From Eunapius fragilis (Eukaryota > Porifera > Demospongiae > Spongillida > Spongillidae): DNA of 64,000 nt. A program made the position numbers and the translations under genes. The notes under the pieces are model-generated. The model was not told the DNA's origin. It made no database searches and worked only from the letters and a program-made list of their open reading frames with translations. The stretch is taken from the NCBI GenBank assembly GCA_963681505.1, contig OY811978.1, positions 2,468,748 through 2,532,747 on the forward strand, written 5' to 3'. Positions 13,507 through 28,441 of this stretch are shown in pieces (the first letter of the stretch is position 1; every line of letters starts with the position of its first letter).

Positions 13507-13868
13507 ATAACTTAATAAACAGACCTTCAGATGTTACCATTGATGGGTGGGACAGAGGCAAGCCTGCAGCTCACAATAACATCGTCACTCTGCCCAGCCA
13601 TGTTGGTGCAGAATCTTGCAACATCAGATACCGCAAGCTACTCACCAATGGTTTCAAATATCAGAAATTGGGGCAGACATGCATTTCCTTATAGATGTTG
13701 TGACTTTCTACAACTGTGGTAAGGAGTCTCCCCTTCTCTAGGTTGGGATCCCACCTTGCCATCAGCATGTCCTTTCCCAAACCTTCCTTCTTGGCAGACA
13801 TTTACAACAGGCTGAATATCACCTTGGTCAGGTCCATTGCCATGCAGAGCCATCCTAGCAAGGGAGCT
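13507..13868 (+). mobile_element. 3' fragment of an RLE-type LINE
   Basis: The plus strand encodes RPSDVTIDGWDRGKPAA, and further on LAISMSFPKP and DIYNRLNITLVRS. These match the C-terminal restriction-like endonuclease region and extreme C-terminus of LINEs that carry a Cys/His finger and an R-P-A-D motif, the same family as the larger copy at 59690-61660. The pieces are in different frames with stops between, so it is dead and strongly 5'-truncated. Confidence 0.65.
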
Positions 13869-13918
13869 CCTTGCCCTCGTGACTCTATTTGTGTGCACGT
13901 GTGTGAGTGTGTGATGTG

Positions 13919-14046
<128 letters not shown>

Positions 14047-14049
14047 GTA

Positions 14050-15270
14050 GTTGTATCTACAAACATTCCTGTATAATAAAACCGCCTTTTACTGGCTATG
14101 CAATGAGGAAATGCAGCCTTTATCAAAGAAACACTACCTTCCTTCGCTGATCTTTCTAGTGTGTAAGTGTGTTTAATTGTGGTTGGTTTATTACATATTA
14201 AGATAGGGGGAAAAAATTTATTAATTGTAGACTAAGCTGTACACGTAATTTATATGGATAGAAAAATTGTATTTCTATTCTATAATCTCGGTACAATAAC
14301 GCATACATTCAACGTTTCAATATTTCAGGGCGTATAATAGGTCTCATTATCAATCATTGATTTGATGGGTCGCAAACAGCCGAGCATGTTGCCTTAACAG
14401 CAACGTGATGCTTTAAACTAAATGAACATAATTTTATTCACTTGATGCCGGAGATTGGGACAAAGTAGAGCATGCTGTCGTAGCTAACGTTTATAATTGC
14501 TGCACACTGCCGCAACATCCCAATGAGAAAGAAGGAAGGGAGGGACAGTGTCATGGCAACCATAGCATCACATGTGCGGGGCGTATAGCTGTAGCATGCA
14601 TGCATGCATTGATATATACATACATGGCAATTCATGGACAAGCTAGATGCGTGCACCATCTAGCTCTGCGTAACCGTGTACTCCACAGGACCGGCTTGCC
14701 TTAATTAATGCACCAACATGCATGTTCGCGTCAGCAAATCCGGACCATTACTGAACTACGGCGTTATCGCACTAATGAGTTATGAATGTAAAACATGTCG
14801 ATCTGCTTTCTCGGATAGTACTCTGTTTGACACGTACAAATATAAAGACAAGCTGGCGTGTCAGGCAACATGCTGTTAGGGCACACCTCGAATTGATTGC
14901 GTGTGAATCAACAGTGCGCAGACTCAGCGGAGCCAAATGCATAAATACACACTGATTTGGGTATAAAGGGATTGCACTCCGCCTACTGGATGTACCGCAA
15001 CTTATCGCTGCCAGGTGTAACAATTAGCTTTGAATAGGCGTCACAAGGGTAAACCAAACCTTGCGTTCATCTGGCATAAAAAGGGTAAGTCATTTGGTGA
15101 CACTAGCTCTTTGTTATTCGTGGGGAGCAGTGCAAATAGCAAGTGTAATTCCCGCAGGTAAGCGTACATTTGTCGTTACTGACGCATAACATTTATTCGT
15201 GTGCAAACATGGTCATGTTGCCGATGGATATACAAGGCAACGTGCAATTCTGTGTACCACTCGGAGTGTT
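14050..15270. other. Intergenic upstream of the Ig-FN3 receptor
   Basis: No gene recognised. The stretch should hold the receptor's promoter, but I see no clear TATA box close to the start codon. CATGCATGCATG runs occur near 14600. Confidence 0.4.
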
Positions 15271-15280
15271 AGAACAAAGG

Positions 15281-18254
15281 ATGATCAACTCATTGGAACG
15301 TATAGCTTGCCTAATATTACTTCAAGCATTGATGCCCTGTCCGTATGGACAACGTAAGTTCGCTTTTGCAATTCCCACATGATAATATGCACGCATGCAG
15401 CAGTGTTATACAATGGCCCCGTGCATATGCTTTCGGGCTCTGGTTGTAATAGAATCAGCTACCTATACAGTCGTAGCATGCATCGTTGTTCAAAAAGCTA
15501 ACTACGTTGTAAAAACTGAGATTCCATCAAATTTGTTGGTCTTGGAACATAAATGTTTTATTTTTTATTTTTAGAACCTAGTGAGAATAATTAGCGACCT
15601 TTAAATAATTTTTTTAATAACTACATCCATGCAAATATTCCAGTAAGAATGGCTCACATGCATCCATGTCTCGTCCCCAGGGATATCTATTGTAGTGCGC
15701 CTATACATAAACATGCCATTACTGTGCACGCGCTATGTAAAACATTTTATACATGCACGTACGTACGACAGCAATACTTCAAGCCCCCGTAACGCAGACT
15801 ATACTCCCCGGAATGATCGCAAGCTTCAGCTGCACCGCCAAAAACCAAGCGCAGTGGAAGATCAATGGAAATCAAAGCGTTTGGGCGTGGCCAAGAGGGA
15901 CCAGCAACACGCATGAGGAGAACATTGATCCAGATACCTTCGAGACAACGACGGTGCTGACGTTGCAGGTGGAGGGGCGGCCCGAGAACAACGCCACTCG
16001 TATTCAATGCTTTGCCTACACGAGCTCCGTCGACACCAGTCCAGTTGCCCTATTGGTCATAGCCGGTGAGAGCTTTGCATGTATGCGGAGGGAAGCATGC
16101 ATGGGCGGAAATATAGCGGTGCATGCGTGGGAGTTATGCATCGTATACTCGTGTGTTGCCGGTTGCGGTACTAATTTCTTGTTGGTTGTGCGTTGCATGC
16201 AGGCCCGCCTCTGCCACCCATGCCGACTCTTGCTGTGTTCAATACCACCGCGCTTCGGATCTCGTGGGAGAGGCCATTCACGTGGATCACAGTGGCGGAC
16301 ATACTCAACTACACTATCCGACTGTACAACTCGAGCGGCGAGCAGTGGACGAATTGGACCGTTGGTCCTTCTGTCAATGCCATTTCGGTTATAAAGGATG
16401 CAAACGCGGTGCCCGGAGAATGCGCGGAACTATTTTTTGACATTTCGGCGACAAATGTGGTGGGAGAGAGTCGCGTGACTCCAGTCAGTGGAGGGTTTCC
16501 TATTGGTGAGCAATTTGTAACAAAGTGAATGTATTGCATGGGGGATGCGTGCCAATTTTAATTTCACGCTGCGAAGCAGTACGCGACAAATTGATATGTT
16601 TGTCGCATCAGTAAAGCCATGAACTGACTTCCCACTGTGCATTGACCATGTACAGCAATAAGATGGGCGGACCAAAATGGCACCGTAAAGCTATCTACCT
16701 CTGTGCGCTACAATAATGACGGCACCACAGTGGTCACCGTTCGTGTTCAGGTATGGCCTTTTTTTTTTTTTGTAAAAAAAGCGTATGATACACACTTACG
16801 CTAATACTCCCCCCCCCCCCCCCCCCCCCCCACCACCACTTCAGCCACCAGTCATGTGCTCTTATCAGGTCGCTAAGTATGACGTCACAATTAGCGATAT
16901 TTTAGCCGGGACTCAGGTGGCGGCTGTGTCCGTCAATCGCGCGTACGGAAAGGGGGATTACGTTGAAATAGCAATCCCTCTTAGAGTAGCTATCCGTGAA
17001 AAGAGAGCGTACTATGCCATCCTTGGAGTCGGTTCCATCGGCTTTACCAGTCTCCAGGCTATTGCCACTTTCAGTATGTTGAACCAATGTTAGTAGTGTG
17101 TATGAGAAAGGTGAATTGGAAGTTAAAGCATTTACTCGTACTTTCAATTTACAGATATTTCACCGACGCTGATACCAATGAATGTCAGCCTAATTGATGG
17201 TGAGAAATGATAACACACGTGCACGCAAATATGTATAGTTATTCATATTTATTTGTACTATAACAGCCTGCAGAAATTAGAAATGTAGTTTTACTATTTA
17301 CAAAACAAACTGCTATATAGTTTGAAGTACCGCAAATACTGCAATATTGGTGCACCGATAATTTCTTTCTTTATCCTATATATGACTAGATGCAGGAGAA
17401 TTGCAGACACGTAAGTTCAATTATGCGGGTACATGTACGACACTGATGCATGCATTAGGCCTACATGGTAGTTTTAAAGCATAGACCTTTGCGAATGACG
17501 GACGCAATAATTTGATACAAATGCGCATGCGCGATGTGTGGTGTCTGGGTACGAGACTATATGTTTGCTAATGTGTGCATGTAGGTGCGTACGGAGGTAT
17601 TCAGGTTAGATAAAACTGTGATGAATATTTGATTCGTTGATTGCATTCAGGACTTCTGGTTGGTGCGATCGTTGCACCGTCAAGTGTGCTACTTTTAATC
17701 GTACTTATGGCGATACTTGTTATCATCTTATTCAGATTTAAAAAAGGTATGCCAACAAATTAAAGCCTGCATGTATGGTTCAAGGAACGAGGAGGGGGTG
17801 AGGTGGGGGTTGGGGGGATATAAAAGAAGTGATTTATTTACAACACCTTTCATATCTAGCCAAGAGAATGAAACGGGAATCGATTACAGACCACTACTAC
17901 CAAGAACAGCCAATATCAAAATCGGATTCGTTCATTCGCTCGCTTCCAGCTTCAGAGCCCATATATGAACACATAAGCGATTGTCATGATCAGCCCCAGA
18001 GCAAGCCATGCGTAATAGAGGGTGAAGACAAGGGAGGCATTAGAGCATTTAAAAGCACCTCCTGCACCCAATTTGTGCACCCAGCACAAACGAAGGAGGC
18101 GGTCGATGTCCCTCCTCTCCCAATGTGCACAGAGCGAGCCCGTCACACTCCCGATGGCGACTATGTTGAGATGAAGGTGTTTATGGAAGCTCAGGATGGA
18201 AGCCGTTGCGGAGGGTTTTCAATCCCCTGCGGTCGTCTTCGAGAAACGCTATAG
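15281..18254 (+). CDS. Ig-FN3 single-pass receptor with tyrosine-motif tail
   Basis: Nine exons give 516 aa: 15281-15353 (signal peptide, RIACLILLQALMPC), 15772-16065 (Ig), 16203-16505 (FN3), 16656-16750 and 16845-17073 (second FN3-like domain), 17155-17199 and 17390-17410 (short linkers), 17651-17746 (transmembrane helix, LLLIVLMAILVIILF) and 17860-18254 (cytoplasmic tail). Introns are phase 1 except one phase 0 inside the second FN3, which fits module shuffling. The 131-residue tail carries EPIYEHI and GDYVEMK. YVEM fits the YxxM consensus for PI3-kinase p85 SH2 domains and YEHI resembles Src-family SH2 ligands, so signalling through tyrosine kinases is inferred. In-frame ATGs lie upstream of 15281; I chose this one because the hydrophobic core follows directly. 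The ligand is unknown. It is the only full membrane receptor in the window. Confidence 0.88.
16809..16831. repeat. Poly-C tract in the acceptor region
   Basis: A run of about 23 C lies a few bases before the acceptor at 16844 in the receptor gene, serving as an unusual all-C pyrimidine tract. Confidence 0.9.
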
Positions 18255-20090
<1,836 letters not shown>

Positions 20091-20091
20091 T

Positions 20092-21053
20092 GTGTCACGA
20101 AAAATTTGGTCCGGTGGGAAAATCGGTCCGGCCGGACCAATTTTGGCGACCAAAAGTGGTCCGGCCGGACCGAATATCCATCCGGTTAATCCAAAATTGG
20201 TCCGGGCACATAAATACCTCGTACACGTGGAGATTAGTCTTATTCTATGTGAAAATGGATTATTCAAGTGAAGAGAGAGATGCCAAAGATGGGAACCTAG
20301 TAGAAGAAGCATATGAGTGCTTGGTAAGAAATGTGTACCCTGTGGGTGCAAGCGTAGCCTCAGCGTAGGGTAGCGTAGGTAGTGTTCGCCACCCGCGAGC
20401 ACTGATGTCGGTTGTCTTGAATATACAGCAAACAGAAGGGATAATTATATAAACATACCTGATTCCAAGAGATAATACAGCGTTTTTTATTCAAAAACGT
20501 GCTCCGTAAGAGGGAAAACAACTGTTTTATCCAATTAAGCGGATTTCTGGTATATAGTCGCCAGTGCGGTTGGCCTTTCGCCACGTCAGCATGGTTGCAG
20601 TGTTCGCCACCCCCCTGTATTTCGTTGTTACGTAGCGTATGGTAGGTGGATTGTAACACAACATTGCTAACCAAGTTAACCGTTTGAAAGGAAATGTCGC
20701 GAACACTACCCCCCACTATACCTGACGCTACCCTAGCACGCAAGCGTTATATAATTCATCACTCTCCCTTTTTTACTTGCATGTGTACGTGGCGCCTCGA
20801 AAGAAACTTACAATTATAACGTTGTAAGTATCCATGCAGCTGAAAAAGAAAAGCTTGGACACACATTGCATGTATTGTTATTCAGTGATCGAATGGCGGA
20901 CCGTTTTTGGCAAGGCAGGACCACTTTTGGCGGACAAATATAGTGCGGCCGGACCATTTTTGGCGACCAAGAATGGTCCGGCCGGACCAATTTTGGCGAC
21001 CAAAAGTGGTCCGCCGGACCACTTTTTGGTAGGACCACTTTTGCCGTGACACT
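20092..21053. mobile_element. Inverted-repeat DNA element with GGTCCGGCCGGACC arrays
   Basis: The two ends are inverted copies starting GTGTCACG followed by a GGTCC block. Inside each end are two or three units of about 31 bases alternating the palindrome GGTCCGGCCGGACC with TTTTGGCGACCAAAA, itself nearly palindromic. There is no coding capacity, so it is non-autonomous. A second transposon is inserted in the middle (20356-20739). Confidence 0.7.
20356..20739. mobile_element. Nested hAT-like MITE with 8-bp target duplication
   Basis: Inverted ends of roughly 45 bases share TAGGGTAGCGT and TAGTGTTCGC. They are flanked by the direct repeat GCAAGCGT at 20348-20355 and 20740-20747. An 8-base target duplication is typical of the hAT superfamily. 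There is no coding sequence. Confidence 0.7.
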
Positions 21054-21261
21054 ACTACCCGCGGCTGTTCTGCATGCGTATGATTCAGTGCATGTATATG
21101 CATGTCTTTGTTGTAATTGAATATCAATTATGGCTTAATTGCATTGCCATTTCTTTAATTGAACATGAAGAAATTTGTAAGTCATCAGGTCCATATTATG
21201 CTTAATATATCTGGCACAACATATTCATAATAATTAAACACTATAGGCACGGCATGCCTTC

Positions 21262-22156
21262 TTAGCGGGCTTTGGGCGTTGGTGTGGGTTCATACGTGAC
21301 GGTCACGGTCGTAGTGGCGTAGGTGCTGCACATAGGTGCTGCATGGGGTAATTTTGGGGGGGGGGGGGGGGGGGAGGGGGCGGAAGAAACACAACATCCA
21401 TCATGTATCATCAAGTTATTAAATATGATTCGTATACAGATATACGTACCAGAAGGTGACCGAGAATCGTAGGCAAGAGACCGAGTCGCGCTAGGTGATA
21501 CAGGCGATATAACCATGTCGTTAGCGAGGTCTGCGTATACAAATATATTTATCGTTGTTAGTCATGGCAAATTTTTTTTTTTTTTTTTTTGCGCTCAAGC
21601 GCAACATGCACGGAGCTGTAATTGTATATATAGGTACCTACCAATACTGAGGATTCCGATTTTGCTAAATTGTACCTGGGAGTCGCTGCAGGAGCACTCG
21701 TCGCTAAAGCAGACGGTTGAACACTGGACCGGCATGAGGTGGAACTGTTGTTTGGCCTTCACGAACAGCTGCTCCACCAGGTATCCACCTTGGGAACAGT
21801 CATTAACCGTCCCTCTGGATACCTCGATTCCATAGATGTTTTTGACCTGGGTGAGCGACGTGTACTGGGAGACGGGCACCGTCCGTCCGTTCGTTGGCAG
21901 AGTCAAATACCACGTTACAGGCAGCCGTGGCGAACACGAAATTGAGCAATTGAACACCGCCGTGTCGTCAGGTTCGACATATTGGCTGGTAGGAGCCTTA
22001 ATGATCTGGGCGCTGTAACCTGCATGTGCGGCCAGGGATAAGAGATGACTAAATTAATAGAATGAGTTAACCCCCGTGCACCTCCTTACCGTATTCCCTG
22101 CTGCTCTGGATAATGATTACCAGTACTGTGAGAGCTCGCCGCCCATAGCACGCCAT
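21262..22156 (-). CDS. Secreted single Ig-like domain protein, copy 2
   Basis: Four exons read from high to low: 22090-22156 (signal peptide, RRALTVLVIII), 21642-22019 (Ig-like), 21450-21530 (Ser/Pro linker), 21262-21338 (tail ending TYEPTPTPKAR and stop). Total 200 aa, all introns phase 1. The Ig exon matches copy 1 closely: PVTWYLTLPTNGRTV, IYGIEVSRGTVNDC, HLMPVQCSTVC and ECSC. The acceptor at 22020 was chosen over one seven bases further in because only it keeps the phase and the AQIIKAP start shared with copy 1. No transmembrane helix follows, so the product is probably secreted. Opposite in orientation to copy 1 and to the receptor. Confidence 0.85.
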
Positions 22157-22209
22157 AATACCTTTTCGGATATATATTATTGGATATAGCGTTCAGACGC
22201 TCGTCTTCT

Positions 22210-22217
22210 TTTATATA
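22210..22217 (-). promoter_or_regulatory. TATA box of Ig copy 2
   Basis: TATATAAA on the minus strand, about 55 bases before the start codon. Ig copy 3 and both Reeler genes have a similar box 50-75 bases upstream. Confidence 0.5.
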
Positions 22218-22219
22218 CG

Positions 22220-25200
22220 TACATGTATGCAATGCGGATATGTTTGTGTGCATGAATGGCTTCCCCCGCATTGCACCGCAGGGTAAAAGTTGCGATGCAG
22301 TCGATGTGTTCCCGTTCACATTTATACCGGACTTCGTTCGCGGTTTCTGACCGTATAATGTGAAACTGATAGCAGCGCTACGTGCATGTGGTACTACAAG
22401 CATGCATATGAGTATGGATTGAAAGTATAGCCAAGAAAGGCGTCCTAATAACCGATCAGAAATGAATTGGATCGTAAAGTACGTATCTACATGCATACCT
22501 ACATAGTCTACTTTATACATGCACGTGCATGTTCTCTCATGCAGTATTGACATTCTAAAGTTGCAATTGGCATTTTATAAAACATGTCTGCCGCACAAAC
22601 AGCACTGTACCACATCAAAAATATCATTGTTCACTTTAGCGAAATTTAAGCCGGAGACCGAGCGCGTGGATTAAGGTTTCTTACAGCCGAGTCACATATA
22701 GCCCATGTATCAGAGCAAGACGTTTACAGAGAGCGGTAATTATAGAAAAGAAGAGCTGGACATGTTGCTGTCCACGTGCATGCATGCATGAATTCCATAT
22801 TAGAGTATTATATAAGTAGCCTGTCAATGTGTACTTTTAGGTTTGCTAAGTGTCTTATATCTCAATAGATTTGAACAATGCATGGAGTTGAACTGCTAAG
22901 AGTCTATTCAAGAGAGGCAATATATCCAGCTGCCTCTCAATCAGCCAAACGACGCAATTTGACACTGGCGTGTGGCTAATTTGCTCTATACCACAAATTA
23001 TTAAGCAATTAAAGACTAACAAGTTAAAGACATTCTCGAGTATCTGAATCAGCTCTTTGCCGACATTCGCTTCTTTCAGGGCAACATCCTAGATCAATTG
23101 TCCGTAAGATTTATCCTTACGGAATACCGTTTACCGGTTATTCAGTACAGCTAAACGTAGATTGTAGGGTAGAGGGATTTGGGACGGATCACGTGCTCCA
23201 CAGAATGTAACGGCCCGTCGTCGTTGGGATGGATAACACCTTTGATGAGGTCACTGCGTGCCGACCTTTTTGTAGTAGTCGATATCCAGTGAACGTTTGA
23301 AGCTGTTTATATTTTTATCAGGGTAGGGTTGAGTTCTATGTGCTTTTAAAGGCGCTTTTTTACTTCATCCGTTTTTTTTTTTTTTTTTAATCCGCATCGT
23401 AATTTCATCACTTGTACGACGTTTTAAAAATCGGTGTTGAGTTTAAAAACCTGAGCTGGTCTTATATATATATATATATGTGCACACGTTCGATCTATGT
23501 GGAATGACCAGTTTTCGCCTTTTATACACCTATATAAAACCTTTCTTTTTAACATGGTTTTTTGTGCGACGCGCAAAAACCTTCTATTTAAGAGTTTATC
23601 GGTTATTGTATCGTATAGAAAACTGGTTTCTATTCGGAATAGCGATTGTCGAATGGCCACTGACACTCTTATGTTGAATTTTTTATTGAAGTATTTTGAA
23701 ACACCATTGGGGGCGTAAGCATTACCTTACAATGACAAACTGGGGCTTTCGTTACGCAGATGACGGAACGTCGGTACATATGAAACACCTGAAGAGGAGA
23801 TTGGAAAGCTCGCGAAAGGAGATATTCACTACACATGACGAAACAGCTCGTGTGTCAATACCATTGACTGTTTTCCAAGATGCTAATTTTATCCATGTCC
23901 TACTTCAATATTATTCATTGCTCTACGAGGACGGAACCTGTTGATTGGTGTTAATTGGGCCCGTTTCCAATCCCTCGTGCGGTAAGCAATCACTAGTATT
24001 TGATTGCCTGAATTTCTTACCGAATATTACGTAATCGCAGCAAGCTTTCTATTTTTGTAACCAAGCAAATAATTATTCATGACTTCTACCGCATAATTTT
24101 TCTAACATTACACTTGAAATTGGATGGTATGAATTTCAAAGTACATGTAACATTACAATTATAACAATACTTAATACATATATACAAATAAACATATCAA
24201 GCACATGCACACACATAATAGCACATACAAATTCTACTCATAAGCTGATGTTGGTAGTACAGCCCCATCATCTATGTGTATAGCACTCCTCCATTTCACT
24301 CTACTTCCTCTTATACACAGACTTGTGGCTCTTAGTATAGCAAACTCCAACCTCGCCCTTACCCATCCAGTCACTTCACTTAGTGGTTTGAATTATTACT
24401 TGCAGCCCAACTATTAATAATAATCCTTTCAACTCGTCTGTTTTGAAATCAGGAGTCCATTTAGACCAGTCCAACAACCTTTTTTTTTCTTCAACATGTT
24501 TTTATATGTGTTCCGTTGTGTTGGGTGGTTTACTAGCTTCAACAATTGATGCAAACGTAATATAGTATATATTGGCAAGGAACAAAACGTACTGCATGAA
24601 AATTAAAACGTGAAAACGGTGAAAACAAATATACACCAACGGCATGCACAATTACATGCAAAGTTAGATGCAAGGCTCAAGAAAGTGTTCAGTCGTGCAT
24701 GCGGGGGAGACTTTAGGAATTATATAGACGTGGGGTCGTTATACGTTCCGCCACAAAAAATGCGTGGAATCATCTGGAAATCAAGACTATTCTGATACAG
24801 TCTGTAAACAATTATATCAGAATGTAGTTAATTCTAGCGGGATTTTGTGCTGTGCGTACATGGTGTCGATGACGAGAAGTAATTAGGTATTCAAATTGAG
24901 TAAATAAATGGTCGTTTAATTTATTCCTTTCCACTTATCATGCAACGCGTGTGCAAGAAGAACGAAAAATCATGAACATATGCAGCACCGTAGCTATGGC
25001 CTTACCGCATCCGACCCCAAGTTCTATGCCTATGGTGTTCGCTACGTCAGAAATTCATACAGCTCGCGTTTGAAACGTAAGATTACAAGGACCATTTTCC
25101 GATAACGAAATGGACACCATTTTTGAATAATGCATACAACTGAAAAGGGGGAATTGAAAAATATTGTTAACAAATTTCAAAAAAACTTTACAGGACTTCC

Positions 25201-25728
25201 ATAATAATCAGTGCATAATGTAGCCTTGGCACTGTACGCCAATATGTGGCATGGGGTGACATCATGGCATGTGGCATGGGGTGACATCACTATGAGAAAC
25301 GTGGCATTCATGGCTTTAAATTTCTCTGTACCGGCAATGCATGGAAATATCCTCCTTGAAGCTCCACTTGCAGCTAGTGCTGGCGGCCTTGCATGCGTAA
25401 CATCATAACACGCAAGCTAGCATATACAATAGAAAGCACATGCACTATAATTATGATTAAATTAACTTTTTAGGTCTATATTGTTTCCGTCCCTATCCTA
25501 CAGCAGCATTGACCAAAAAAAATGTGCCGATGGAAAGGCAAGCATCACTAGCTTATACCCAACTATGGCATGAGAACGAATACGCATGCACGTAGTCATG
25601 CAATGCATGCATGCCAACTATGCATGTCCCAACGTATAACGCCGGTGGAGCGATTGGGATTAATTGCTTCTTATTGCGCAAACTATGCCTAAAAGTATAA
25701 CGGTGGAGATTGCTTTTTTATTGTGTAA
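22220..25728. other. Long gene-poor stretch
   Basis: No exon could be supported. A frame at 23696-23944 encodes 82 residues of no recognised family. Bases about 24755-24795 match part of the inverted-repeat element at 59072-59402, so a transposon fragment lies there. CATGCATG clusters recur. Confidence 0.45.
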
Positions 25729-25729
25729 G

Positions 25730-25959
25730 GGGGCGTCTCCAAACTATTTTGGAAAAGATGACGTCATCTTGACGTTCGGTGGGGGGGGGGGGGGGGGGGG
25801 GGGGTGTCAGGCCTTTCAAATGTACTGAACAAAAAAAAATGGCGTCCGAACTCACACAACCTTCGATATCAATGACGTTATGGGGGGGGGGGGGGGGGGG
25901 GGGTTATAATGAAACGTCACAACGACGTTATCTTTTCCAAAACAGTTTGGAGACGCCCC
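25730..25959. mobile_element. MITE with 33-50 bp inverted ends and internal poly-G tracts
   Basis: The left end GGGGCGTCTCCAAACT and the reverse complement of the right end agree over about 33 bases with one mismatch, then more loosely to about 50. Two G-runs of 20 or more (25779-25804 and 25880-25902) lie inside, both on the same strand, so they are not part of the inverted symmetry. Confidence 0.75.
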
Positions 25960-27195
25960 ATAAAGAATTGTGTCCAGTAAAATTGGTCGTCCGAGGTTAC
26001 GTAAATCAATGCAATCGTACAACGATTTCTTTTCAAATCTCGTACACGTGTTATCACACCATTTCTCTCCACACTAGCTATTCGATTTTTCGATTTCTTC
26101 GCCGTATGTACTAAATTCGCCAAAATTAACCCGTCGGGTTAGAATTCCACGTATCTCTAGGTACGAGTTACCGTCGTAAGTATCGGTACATTTATAGAGG
26201 AATCCTATAGCTACGGAACATTCCATGACTTGAATGAACAGCCCTTTCCCCATCTGTTTTCGCTAACCAGTGTGGTCAGAAGGGAATCCAGATGAACGCT
26301 CATCTATTTAGTGCACCCCACCCACCCCAATTGCATCCCTCCACTTCAGATCAAAATTTAACACTGGCTATCATTACAACATGTAAGTTGATGGCACCTC
26401 ATTAGCCACATAGTATTCCCACAGAATTGAAATTCTAACTGTTCTCACAGGTATGTTGACAGCTAGTTAATCATCAATCACTGGATTGCACAGCAGCTAG
26501 TGTGCATATCATTGTTGACATGCCTGGCGTGGGGACAAGACAAGCATCCTTTGATCATCTGTTAGGGTAGTGTCACAGTACGTCTCCTGCTCCATCAACA
26601 TTCTCCTAACACTTTGTCTCGTCTCTTCCTCCTCTCTTAATCCTCTTGTCCCTTTTAGAACCATAACTTTGCCATGACCTACGCCCAGATTTACTACACA
26701 AATTATGTATGTACCATCAATGTTAGGGTATGATCCCTTCATAACCTGTACATCGTATATGTATCACCAATGAACAAACTAACAAAGCAAACAAAAAAAA
26801 AACAACAAACAAACAAGCCGTTTAAATGTGTATGAATTTCCATTTCAACCAAGGAACCTTTTCTGTCCTCTATTCATTTCTTCATGTTAACACCCCACCT
26901 CTGTACATACCCTTCCATTTATTTCATTGGTGTAGCTTCACTTCTGCAAGCATATGCATCATACAGACTACAATGTACTCTTGGACAAAAGGTAATAGCA
27001 TGCATTTAAAGAGACAAAGGATGTGGTAAACTATATAATCACTATGTGACACTTGGCAGGAAGTCTGTTGCCATGGCAAAAAACACACTATGGCTAGGAG
27101 TGCATCAATGCATATGGGCTGTGAGCATTCCACCACCACAGGTGGTCCATTACCCAACCATTGGAGCTTTTGTGACCACCTAACCAGCCTACTTT
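25960..27195. other. No confirmed gene
   Basis: Minus-strand frames at 26509-26742 are open and have a possible acceptor (TTTGTGTAG) that would give either of two readings, one very basic. I cannot tell whether an exon is present. Confidence 0.3.
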
Positions 27196-27860
27196 TCATG
27201 GTTATAAATGGAGGAGGTGGTCATGAAAGGAGGAGGTGATTATGAAGGAGAGGTGGGTATGAGGAGAAGGAGGTGGGTATGAAGGGAGGAATGGGTATGA
27301 AGGGGAGGAGGTGGGTATGAAGGGGAGGAAGTGGGTATGAAAGGGGAGGAGGTGGTATGATGGGGAGGAGGTGGGTATGAAGGGGAGGAGGTGGGTATGA
27401 AAGGGAGGAAGTGGGTATGAAGGGAGGAAGTGGGTATGAAGGGAGACTGGGTATGAAGGGGAGGTGGGTATGAAGGGAGGAGGTGGGTATGAAGAGGTGG
27501 GTATGAAGGGAGGAGGTGGGTATGAAGGGAGGAGGTGGGTATGAAGAGAGGAGGTGGGTATTAAGGGAGGAGGTGGGTATGAAGGGGAGGAGGTAGGTAT
27601 GGAGGGGAGGAGGTGGATATGAAGAAGAAAGAGGATGCTCCATTAATTGTGCTGGTGGAGGACGATAGTGACTTCAGTATGAAATAATTAATTGCCCTTT
27701 TCTGTTTGAAAATAATATTACAAGCATCATTAATATCCTTCTACCAAGTTTGCTTACTAAAACCAATGTTTTTACCAGGAGACGATGACTGATGGGGAGG
27801 AGGTGGATATGAAAGGGGAGGACGTGGGTATGAAGAGGGAGGAGGATGTATAAGATTAGG
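27196..27860. repeat. GGAGGTGGGTATGAAG minisatellite
   Basis: Around 25 imperfect units of 15-20 bases (GGAGG-TGGGTATGAA-GG) run from 27196 to 27620, with four more at 27786-27860. Variable unit length breaks any reading frame over the whole array, though the minus strand gives Pro/Ser/His-rich frames. Confidence 0.85.
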
Positions 27861-28020
27861 TGTGCTGGGACAAGAGGCACAATGACTGAGCATCTGCTTA
27901 TTTCCTAGAGTGCCAAAATGTGTTAGCCAATCCTTCACATATCTGTGGGCTTGCCCATACGTGCTCACCACTCCCTCCAGGTCATTCACATTATTACCAA
28001 CAGATGTGTGCACATGGCTC
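27770..28020 (-). other. Possible exon of an unrecognised proline-rich protein
   Basis: The minus strand is open through DLEGVVSTYGQAHRYVKDW and GTLGNKQML, then turns Pro/Ser/Tyr-rich as it enters the minisatellite. Codon use looks protein-like in the first 45 codons. I do not recognise the family and could not place the flanking exons. Confidence 0.3.
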
Positions 28021-28375
28021 AACGGATAATCCAGCCAAGTCTCAAGCCATTACCAAAACAATGGAGGCACACCTGGTAGCAGTACCTAGAGGAGGGGGTG
28101 GGGGGGGGGTCTCTGTATATGCCTCCCTAGGATGTGTAGTAACAGAGCAGGCTGACCAGCTATCTCAAGGGAATCAATGTTTGCATGTTTAACATGCCAC
28201 AAAGAATTGGTATATCAGCTCAAAGAGATCCTCCCCCACAACACCAAAATAGGTTATGCCCCCAAGTGTGTAAATCAATCTATTGTATTTAAAAAGCGAG
28301 CATGCTCACATGTGCACCTGTACCCACCCTCCTCCCCTTCCCAACCAATACCACATATGGCTGTACCCCAACAGA

Positions 28376-28441
<66 letters not shown>

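Noticed and set aside
23424-23944. Frames suggesting a small gene
   Set aside because: No homology, no splice borders, and overlapping frames on both strands.
27221-27643. Proline/serine/histidine-rich 140-codon frame
   Set aside because: It follows an irregular minisatellite whose unit length is not a multiple of three; no flanking exon could be tied to it with confidence.
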